12,964 nucleotides of DNA from an uncultured Bacteroidaceae bacterium (lineage in GTDB: Bacteria > Bacteroidota > Bacteroidia > Bacteroidales > Bacteroidaceae): the NCBI GenBank assembly GCA_904502185.1, contig CAJGDX010000064.1, positions 1 through 12,964 on the forward strand. The letters are read 5' to 3'. Made by a program: the position numbers and the translations under genes. Shown piece after piece: positions 7,921 to 12,964 of this stretch. Below the pieces are notes generated by a model that worked only from the letters and a program-made list of their open reading frames with translations, ran no database searches and had not been told where the DNA came from. The first letter of the stretch is position 1. The number at the start of each line of letters is the position of its first letter.

Positions 7921-9186
7921 ATGAAAGTATTAATGTTTGGATGGGAATTTCCTCCCAAAATCTTAGGTGGTCTTGCGGTTGCTTCTTACGGTATAACAAA
8001 GGGCTTGAGTCTGCAAGGGGATGTTGAAACTACATTCTGTCTGCCTAAGCCCACTGGTGATGAGGAAAAGTTCTTGAAAATCATAGGCATGAATCAGGTG
8101 CCTATCGTTTGGCGCGATGTGGACTATGACTATTTGAAATATCGTTTGCCCAACTATACTACACCCGAGGAGTACTATGCGTTCCGCGACCATATTTATG
8201 CCGATTTTTCATACATGCATGTCAATGACCTGGGTTGTATGGAGTTTGCAGGTGGCTATCCGCAGAATCTTCACGAAGAGATAAACAACTACTCGATTAT
8301 AGCGGGTGTCATTGCACGTTCGCGTGAGTTTGATATTATTCATGCTCACGACTGGTTGACATATCCGGCAGGCGTGCATGCGAAAATGGTAAGCGGAAAG
8401 CCTCTCTGTATTCACGTACATGCTACCGACTTCGACCGTTCGCGCGGACAGGTGAACCCCATCGTTTATTCTATCGAGAAGAACGGAATGGATCATGCCG
8501 ATTGTATCATGTGTGTATCTGAGTTGACACGTCAGACAGTCATCAATCACTATCATCAGGATCCACGCAAGTGTGTGGCAATGCACAATGCTGTGTATCC
8601 TCTCTCTCCCGAACTGGATGCAATTCCCCGCGTAGAGCATCCCAAGGAGAAGGTTGTTACATTCCTTGGACGTATCACCATGCAGAAGGGCCCCGAATAT
8701 TTCGTCGAGGCTGCTGCGCTTGTGCTTAAGCGTACCAAGAATATCCGTTTCGTGTTTGCCGGTTCGGGCGATATGTACGAAGCTATGGTTAACCTTGCTG
8801 CCGAACGTGGTATTGCAGATAGGTTCCACTTCCCCGGATTCCAGCGTGGAAAGCAGGTGTACGAGGCATACAAGAACAGCGATGTCTTTGTGATGCCGTC
8901 TGTTTCCGAGCCTTTCGGTATTGCGCCACTGGAGGCGATGCAGTGCGGAACTCCTTCGATTATCTCTAAGCAATCCGGTTGTGGCGAAATTCTCAGCAAT
9001 GTGATAAAGGTCGATTATTGGGATATAAATGCTATGGCAGATGCTATATATTCAATCTGTACCAATCCGGCTCTTTTTAAATATTTGCAGGAAGAGGGTA
9101 AAAAAGAGGTCGATGGCATCACTTGGGAAAAGGTCGGACTGCGTCACCGTGCCATTTATGATGAGTTAATTAGAAACAATAAATAA
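7921..9186 (+). CDS. GT4-family glycosyltransferase, glycogen-synthase-like
   Basis: The 421-residue product is a cytoplasmic GT-B glycosyltransferase with a retaining mechanism expected. The N-terminal Rossmann half starts MKVLMFGWEFPPKILGGLAVASYG, the nucleotide-sugar GGL loop (16-18), and contains IIHAHDWLTYPAG (139-151). The C-terminal half has TFLGRITMQKGPEYFVEA (247-264; Arg251 and Lys256 are the usual phosphate contacts) and the E-x7-E motif SEPFGIAPLEAM (Glu330, Glu338). Similarity to glycogen/starch synthases and the position between a debranching enzyme and a GH57 protein suggest it extends an alpha-1,4-glucan from ADP- or UDP-glucose. The exact donor cannot be read. It is shorter than GlgA (usually about 470-480). 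An AGGAAG lies 8 bases before the ATG, a possible ribosome-binding site, unusual for this phylum. The start is fixed by the MKVLMFGWEFPP opening. Confidence 0.88.
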   Translation: MKVLMFGWEFPPKILGGLAVASYGITKGLSLQGDVETTFCLPKPTGDEEKFLKIIGMNQVPIVWRDVDYDYLKYRLPNYTTPEEYYAFRDHIYADFSYMHVNDLGCMEFAGGYPQNLHEEINNYSIIAGVIARSREFDIIHAHDWLTYPAGVHAKMVSGKPLCIHVHATDFDRSRGQVNPIVYSIEKNGMDHADCIMCVSELTRQTVINHYHQDPRKCVAMHNAVYPLSPELDAIPRVEHPKEKVVTFLGRITMQKGPEYFVEAAALVLKRTKNIRFVFAGSGDMYEAMVNLAAERGIADRFHFPGFQRGKQVYEAYKNSDVFVMPSVSEPFGIAPLEAMQCGTPSIISKQSGCGEILSNVIKVDYWDINAMADAIYSICTNPALFKYLQEEGKKEVDGITWEKVGLRHRAIYDELIRNNK

Positions 9187-9192
9187 ATAGAT

Positions 9193-10512
9193 ATGAAAAC
9201 AATCTGTCTGTATTTTGAGATTCACAATATTATAAATCTTAAACGTTACCGCTGTTTCGACATTGGTCGCGACCACTACTATTACGACGATTACGAGAAC
9301 GAGCGTAGCATTAATGATGTTGCCGAACGTTCGTATATCCCTGCTTTGAGCGCTCTCATAGAGATGGCAAAAAGTAATAATGGCGCTTTCAAAGTGGCGC
9401 TCTCTACTTCAGGTGTTGCTCTCGAACAGCTCGAGACATATGCCCCCAGAGTAATTGAGCTGCTGCACGAACTTAACGACACGGGTTGTGTTGAATTCCT
9501 TTGTGAGCCCTATTCTCACGGTCTTTCATCATTGGCTAACGAAGAGTGTTTCCGTGACGACGTGGAGCGCATGCGTACAAAGGTTAAGCAGATGTTCGGC
9601 AAGGCTCCCAAGGTGTTCCGTAACTCCAGCCTGATATATTCAAACGAGATTGGTGCCATCATCGCCGACATGGGCTTCAAGGGTATTCTTACCGAGGGTG
9701 CAAAGCATGTTCTTGGCTGGAAGAGCGCTCACTATCTCTACCATTGTGCCTACAACAACAAGCTGAAAGTGCTGTTGCGTGACTATAAACTCTCTGATGA
9801 CATCAGCCTACGTTTCAATAATTCAGAGTGGAACGAGTATCCTCTGTTCGCCGATAAGTATATTGGCTGGATCGCTGATATGCCCGAAGAGGAGCAGGTT
9901 ATCAACATCTTCATGGAGCTTTCGGCATTGGGTGTTGCGCAGCCCCTGTCGTCAAATATTCTCGAATTCCTTAAGGCTTTGCCCGTATGTGCTAAGGAGA
10001 AGGGTATCTCATTCTCTACTCCCACTGAGATTATCACAAAATTGAAGTCGGTGGATGCTGTGGATGTTCCCTATCCTATGTCGTGGACAGACGAAGAGAG
10101 AGATGTCAGCAGTTTCTTGGGTAATATTCTTCAGCGCGAGGCGTTCGACAAACTTTACAGTGTGGCCGAGCGAGTGCTGATGTGCCAGGATCGTCGCATC
10201 AAACAGGATTGGGATTATTTGCAGGCAAGCAATAACTTCCGCTTCATGACTACCAAGAATACCGGTATGCACATTGAACGTGGAATTTACGATTCGCCCT
10301 TCGATGCCTTTACCAACTTTATGAATATTGTAGGCGACTTTATCGCTCGCGTCAATGCTCAGTTCCCCGAAGATATCGACAACGAAGAGTTGAACTCTTT
10401 GCTCAAAATGATTGCTAATCAGAACGAGGAGATAGCTGCTCTTAATAAGGAACTTGCTGCGTTGAAGAAGCCTGCGCGTAAGTGTCGCAAAAAGGCAGAA
10501 ACAGAAGAGTAG
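9193..10512 (+). CDS. GH57 alpha-amylase-like protein, probably catalytically inactive
   Basis: The 439-residue product matches the GH57 family of alpha-glucan-active enzymes. Opening residues MKTICLYFEIH lead into a segment that in active relatives reads HQPFRL; here it is HNIINL (11-16). The second region, EPYSHGLSSL (105-114), keeps its His109. At the nucleophile region, relatives with 'FRNTELIYS' have Glu; here FRNSSLIYS (142-150) places Ser146 there. At the acid/base region, 'MDYETFGEH' of relatives is MELSALGVA (241-249), putting Glu242 for Asp. So HQP, nucleophile and acid all differ, while GAKHVLGW, the fold and RIKQDWDYLQASNNFRFM remain strongly conserved-looking. Residues 398-426 form a heptad-like coiled coil followed by a basic tail (KKPARKCRKK). 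I infer a glucan-binding, scaffold or regulatory role beside the debranching enzyme and GT4. It follows GT4 by 6 bases. The alignment is from memory. Confidence 0.85.
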   Translation: MKTICLYFEIHNIINLKRYRCFDIGRDHYYYDDYENERSINDVAERSYIPALSALIEMAKSNNGAFKVALSTSGVALEQLETYAPRVIELLHELNDTGCVEFLCEPYSHGLSSLANEECFRDDVERMRTKVKQMFGKAPKVFRNSSLIYSNEIGAIIADMGFKGILTEGAKHVLGWKSAHYLYHCAYNNKLKVLLRDYKLSDDISLRFNNSEWNEYPLFADKYIGWIADMPEEEQVINIFMELSALGVAQPLSSNILEFLKALPVCAKEKGISFSTPTEIITKLKSVDAVDVPYPMSWTDEERDVSSFLGNILQREAFDKLYSVAERVLMCQDRRIKQDWDYLQASNNFRFMTTKNTGMHIERGIYDSPFDAFTNFMNIVGDFIARVNAQFPEDIDNEELNSLLKMIANQNEEIAALNKELAALKKPARKCRKKAETEE

Positions 10513-10526
10513 TCTTTTAAAGGCCT

Positions 10527-10576
10527 CCATATAATAGAACCCAGCACCCCGACGGGTGCTTGTTTCTATTATATGG
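10527..10576. terminator. Nested hairpin, likely bidirectional terminator
   Basis: An outer 13-bp perfect stem (CCATATAATAGAA at 10527-10539 with TTCTATTATATGG at 10564-10576), a symmetric 3x3 internal loop and an inner 7-bp stem (AGCACCC at 10543-10549, GGGTGCT at 10554-10560) capped by the tetraloop CGAC. It lies between convergent genes, 14 bases after the GH57 stop codon and 18 bases from the stop of the minus-strand gene. No long T-run follows on either side, so termination is inferred from strength and position. Confidence 0.75.
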
Positions 10577-10594
10577 GGTATGCTGCTTTGTTTG

Positions 10595-10861
10595 CTATGG
10601 CTCGGCAATTCCCATTTCTATCCATGCCTGGGCAATCATGCTGCAGTCTTCAAGTGCTATTTCTTCTTCTACGTCGTATTGCTGCATCAGTGACTCCACC
10701 ATTGTTTCAATTGTGAAATTGTCCATGTCGGACATCGCTTCCCACAGGTCTGCGCTCAGTGGGTCGAGGCTTATTGTCTTCTCGCCGCTCTCTTCATCTA
10801 TGGGGGTTAGCAGGGCTTCGTCGCACACAACTTGTAATTCGTATCCCTTGTTGATTTTCAT
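10595..10861 (-). CDS. Small PqqD-family (RRE-like) protein
   Basis: An 88-residue acidic protein with the PqqD layout: an N-terminal beta part (YELQVVCDEALLTPIDEESG, 7-26), the motif KTISLDPLSADLWEAM (28-43, the 'v.Ln..aa.iW' signature) and two helices (TIETMVESLMQQYDV, 50-64, and CSMIAQAWIEMGI, 73-85). In RiPP pathways PqqD-like domains, also called RiPP recognition elements, bind a precursor leader peptide and hand it to a radical SAM or other maturase. No precursor, radical SAM enzyme or transporter is visible nearby, so this is an orphan and its job is unknown. The gene is convergent to the glucan operon and divergent from folP. Its length is that of stand-alone PqqD proteins, and the ATG at 10861 fits the family start. 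Confidence 0.75.
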   Translation of the reverse strand: MKINKGYELQVVCDEALLTPIDEESGEKTISLDPLSADLWEAMSDMDNFTIETMVESLMQQYDVEEEIALEDCSMIAQAWIEMGIAEP

Positions 10862-10926
10862 AATTGTATGTTTTTGTGTTAAATGTGGTTTATTTTCCTG
10901 TTTAAAAAGGTATTGCTGTGGGGATG

Positions 10927-10959
10927 TTTGTGCAAAATTAGCGGATTTTTGTAAATTTG
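10927..10959 (+). promoter_or_regulatory. Promoter for folP-cdaA
   Basis: A perfect -33 TTTG (10927-10930), a 21-base spacer and a perfect -7 TAAATTTG (10952-10959). This is among the best consensus matches in the window. Transcription would begin about 10966, giving a leader of only about 17 bases before the ATG at 10983. Confidence 0.75.
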
Positions 10960-10963
10960 CAAC
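10933..10963 (-). promoter_or_regulatory. Promoter for the PqqD-family gene
   Basis: Minus-strand -7 box TAATTTTG (10933-10940, a perfect TAnnTTTG) with a -33 GTTG (10960-10963, 3 of 4) and a 19-base spacer. Transcription would begin near 10926, giving a leader of about 65 bases. It overlaps the folP promoter almost entirely. Confidence 0.6.
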
Positions 10964-10982
10964 TGCGCTAATCTAATTTAAA

Positions 10983-11813
10983 ATGAAACCGGCTTATTCG
11001 ATAAATGTAAATGGTCGTCTCCTGGCGATGGAACGTCCCTTGGTGATGGGTATTGCAAATGTTACCCCCGATTCGTTCTATGATGCATCGCGGGTTGCCG
11101 GCGATGCTCTTGTCGCTCATTGTCGAAAGATGCTGGAAGAGGGCGCGGATATTATTGATATTGGTGCATGTTCCACACGTCCCTCGGGTGAGTTTGTCTG
11201 CGAAAAAGAGGAGTTGAGCCGTATGCACGCTGCGCTGGAACTGCTTAATCGTGAATTTCCTGATGCGGTGCTTTCTGTAGATACCTTTCGTGCCTCTGTT
11301 GCACGTGAATGTGTCAAAGAGCATGCTGTTTCGATTGTCAACGATGTTTCCGGATACGATTGGGATGCAGAAATGCTTGATGCGGTGGCGGAACTTAATG
11401 TTCCTTATGTGCTTACGCATACAAAAGGTGTTGCTGGTGATGAGCCTTCTTACTCTGATTTTTTTCCGGAGGTTTTAGAGGCTCTCTCCCGAAAACTGTG
11501 GCAGTTGCGCCAGCGTGGGGTGAAGGATGTGATTGTCGACCCAGGCTTTGGTTTTGGAAAGTCGTTGCAGCAGAACTATCAACTGATGTCGTTGCTTGAC
11601 GAGTTTTCAATACTGGATGCCCCGCTGTTGGTTGGTGTTTCGCGAAAATCGATGATAACCAAAGTTCTCGGCGTGTCGCCGGATGAGGCATTGAATGGAA
11701 CTACGGTTCTTAACACAATTGCGCTGATGAAGGGTGCCGATATATTGCGTGTTCACGATGTGCGTGCTGCTGTCGAGGCTGTTAAACTTGTTGCAGCTGT
11801 TGGTGATATATAG
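10983..11813 (+). CDS. folP: Dihydropteroate synthase (FolP)
   Basis: FolP joins p-aminobenzoate to 7,8-dihydropterin pyrophosphate in folate synthesis and is the sulfonamide target. The 276-residue TIM-barrel protein has the family blocks: MGIANVTPDSFYD (22-34), DIGACSTRPS (59-68), LSVDTFR (97-103), IVNDVSG (118-124), VDPGFGFGK (185-193), VGVSRKSM (217-224) and RVHDV (256-260). Asn26, Asp100, Asn120, Asp186, Lys222, Arg257 and His258 are retained. The segment after the fifth strand is unusual: most enzymes read HMQGxPxxMQ, while here it is HTKGVAGDEP (146-155), about three residues shorter with the GxPxxMQ motif gone. Loop 2 has Ser68 where E. coli has the Gly of STRPG. The gene is first of a two-gene unit with cdaA, 31 bases upstream of it. 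Confidence 0.94.
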   Translation: MKPAYSINVNGRLLAMERPLVMGIANVTPDSFYDASRVAGDALVAHCRKMLEEGADIIDIGACSTRPSGEFVCEKEELSRMHAALELLNREFPDAVLSVDTFRASVARECVKEHAVSIVNDVSGYDWDAEMLDAVAELNVPYVLTHTKGVAGDEPSYSDFFPEVLEALSRKLWQLRQRGVKDVIVDPGFGFGKSLQQNYQLMSLLDEFSILDAPLLVGVSRKSMITKVLGVSPDEALNGTTVLNTIALMKGADILRVHDVRAAVEAVKLVAAVGDI

Positions 11814-11818
11814 AATAG

Positions 11819-11834
11819 TTATTTATATAAATAA
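11819..11834. repeat. Perfect AT-only palindrome between folP and cdaA
   Basis: TTATTTATATAAATAA is a 16-base perfect palindrome made only of A and T, in the 31-base gap before cdaA. It could be a weak hairpin or a dimeric protein site. There is no T-run after it, so it does not look like a terminator. Confidence 0.5.
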
Positions 11835-11844
11835 GGTATAAGTT

Positions 11845-12603
11845 ATGTTTTTTGACTTTTCCGTAATGGATTTTATTGATATACTGCTGGTGGCGGCATT
11901 GCTCTACTACTTCTATAAACTGATGAAGGAGTCGGGCACGCTCTCTATTTTTACGGGTATCTTGGTTTTTATAGTTGTTTGGATATTTGTTTCTCGTGTA
12001 TTGGAGATGCGCCTTTTGGGGTCAATCTTCGATCAGATGATGAGTGTCGGAGTCCTTGCGCTGATAGTGATATTCCAGGAAGAGATTAAGCGCTTTTTCA
12101 AATCTCTTGGTTCGCACAATCGCTTTAAGATAATCTCCGATATATTTTTCAAGGATAAAGAGAAAAAAGAGGACAAGTCACATCTTCTTCCTATAGTTAT
12201 GGCTTGTATGAGCCTTAGCCAGCAGAAAGTTGGTGCTTTGATAATCGTCGAACGCAACGAAAGTCTTGATGAATATATGCAGGCCGGTGAAAAAATTGAT
12301 GCTAATATCAATCAAAGGCTTATAGAAAATATATTTTTTAAAAATTCGCCACTTCACGATGGTGCCCTGATTATACAAAATGGCCGTTTGATGGCTGCTT
12401 CGTGTATACTTCCGGTATCTCACGAACTGAATATTCCTAAAAAGTTAGGTTTGCGACATAGAGCGGCGTTAGGAATTTCGCAGGAAACTGACGCGTTGGC
12501 TATAATTGTATCTGAGGAAACCGGTTCTATATCGGTGGCAAATAAAGGAAAATTTAAGTTGGGGTTGAATGCTCAGCAACTTGAGAGTATATTAGCGAAA
12601 TAA
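11845..12603 (+). CDS. cdaA: Diadenylate cyclase (CdaA/DacA type)
   Basis: CdaA makes cyclic di-AMP from two ATP; this messenger controls potassium and osmolyte balance and wall homeostasis. The 252-residue protein has three N-terminal membrane segments (about 12-25, 32-50 and 64-78), a charged linker (KDKEKKEDK, 103-111) and a cytoplasmic DAC domain (about 113-250). The catalytic motifs are intact: HDGA (171-174; Asp172-Gly-Ala) and RHR (204-206) in LRHRAALGIS. Length and layout are those of CdaA rather than DisA, which lacks the membrane part. It follows folP by 31 bases with no promoter or terminator between, so the two are likely co-transcribed. I see no clear hairpin terminator after it; a T-rich stretch (12605-12619) follows the stop codon. 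Confidence 0.93.
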   Translation: MFFDFSVMDFIDILLVAALLYYFYKLMKESGTLSIFTGILVFIVVWIFVSRVLEMRLLGSIFDQMMSVGVLALIVIFQEEIKRFFKSLGSHNRFKIISDIFFKDKEKKEDKSHLLPIVMACMSLSQQKVGALIIVERNESLDEYMQAGEKIDANINQRLIENIFFKNSPLHDGALIIQNGRLMAASCILPVSHELNIPKKLGLRHRAALGISQETDALAIIVSEETGSISVANKGKFKLGLNAQQLESILAK

Positions 12604-12694
12604 TCTTTTAATTTTTTTTCTGAGCTAAATTGTTGAGGAATAGGTTGTTGGTGATATATACGAAAAATCCCTTAAAATTTTTCCTTCAAAAAGT
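12604..12694. other. AT-rich spacer upstream of the rRNA promoter
   Basis: No gene or hairpin is visible. It holds a T-rich run just after cdaA and A/T tracts at 12662-12692 directly upstream of the -33 box, where an UP-like element would act. Bases 12646-12660 repeat the last 15 coding bases at the end of folP. Confidence 0.5.
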
Positions 12695-12724
12695 TTTGTA
12701 GTTCAAAAAAAAGCTGTACCTTTG
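12695..12724 (+). promoter_or_regulatory. Probable rRNA-operon promoter
   Basis: A -33 TTTG (12695-12698), 18-base spacer and -7 TACCTTTG (12717-12724, perfect TAnnTTTG), preceded by A/T tracts. The sequence downstream has the look of a Bacteroidota rRNA leader, so I assign it to an rrn operon. Start near 12731 is expected. Confidence 0.65.
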
Positions 12725-12730
12725 CACTCG

Positions 12731-12964
12731 CTTTCGACAAGGAACGCAGTTCACTTGAAACGGAGGCACAACGATCCTTGAAAACATTCCATACAGACAT
12801 AGCAGTACAGCGGTCTTTGATTCTTTTAGAGTGAGAGATCAGCTATATTAAGTACAGGAACAAAAAACGAACCGTCAATATAATTTATATTAGGTATCAA
12901 CCAAATAAACGTAGAAATCCGGTCAGCATCAAACAGACAATTCGCTTCTTTTTTTGAAGCATAC
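12731..12964 (+). other. Probable 16S rRNA leader (no coding frame), continues past the edge
   Basis: About 230 bases with no supported coding frame follow the promoter. A boxA-like GGTCTTTGATT lies at 12812-12822. Short inverted repeats are CAAGGA/TCCTTG (12738-12743 and 12775-12780), a 7-bp-arm AT palindrome at 12877-12891, and GCTTC/GAAGC around seven T (12944-12960). Conserved 16S starting sequence is not yet reached, so the mature rRNA probably begins within tens of bases beyond the window. That 16S follows is inference from leader-like features. Confidence 0.55.

Noticed and set aside
8209..8973. Minus-strand frame of 254 codons inside the GT4 gene
   Set aside because: Lies wholly opposite a well-supported GT4 with all motifs; no independent evidence.
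10560..10976. Plus-strand frame of 138 codons opposite the PqqD-family gene
   Set aside because: Ser/Cys-rich shadow of the minus-strand gene; the minus-strand product has a family signature.
12944..12960. GCTTC/GAAGC hairpin as a terminator
   Set aside because: The T-run is in the loop, not after the stem, and it lies in a probable rRNA leader where termination is not expected.
1..12964. CRISPR array, IS element, prophage or defence module
   Set aside because: No regularly spaced repeats, transposase, integrase or known defence domain was seen on either strand.

Overview
The window comes from the chromosome of a member of the Bacteroidota, most likely Prevotella, Bacteroides or a close relative. 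Evidence: several intergenic regions carry the Bacteroidota-type promoter (a TTTG-like -33 box about 18-21 bases upstream of TAnnTTTG); most genes lack a clear Shine-Dalgarno sequence; the protein families (DUF5686 outer-membrane protein, GH133/GT4/GH57 glucan cluster, MiaA of the 'YYGLEYKY' type, CdaA directly after FolP) are typical of that phylum. The genus is inferred; no 16S sequence lies inside the window.

Layout. Positions 1-542 (minus strand) hold the N-terminal two thirds or more of a Crp/Fnr-type regulator that runs off the left edge. A divergent spacer with promoter candidates follows. Positions 840-3521 form a plus-strand operon: miaA (tRNA modification), a lipid-kinase-like protein overlapping miaA by 20 bases, and kdsA (KDO-8-phosphate synthase for LPS), closed by a strong hairpin terminator at 3544-3580. 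Positions 3655-5793 encode a DUF5686-family outer-membrane barrel protein. After a promoter at about 5882-5913 comes a tight three-gene operon (5975-10512): a GH133 glycogen-debranching enzyme, a GT4 glycogen-synthase-like glycosyltransferase and a GH57 alpha-amylase-like protein. A nested hairpin at 10527-10576 separates it from a convergent small PqqD-family gene (10595-10861, minus). Interleaved divergent promoters (10927-10963) serve that gene and the folP-cdaA pair (10983-12603; folate synthesis and c-di-AMP synthesis). The right end (12604-12964) carries no gene; it holds what looks like an rRNA-operon promoter and leader, with 16S rRNA expected just past the edge.

How the genes work together. 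The central operon would build and trim an intracellular alpha-glucan. Its GH57 member appears to have lost the conserved N-terminal HQP motif, the catalytic nucleophile and the acid residue while keeping the fold and gaining a C-terminal coiled coil. It is therefore better read as a structural, binding or regulatory partner than as a hydrolase. This is the most interesting item in the window, with the orphan PqqD-like protein and the interleaved divergent promoters next. The rest is ordinary core metabolism. I did not find a clear new defence, mobile or CRISPR-like system.
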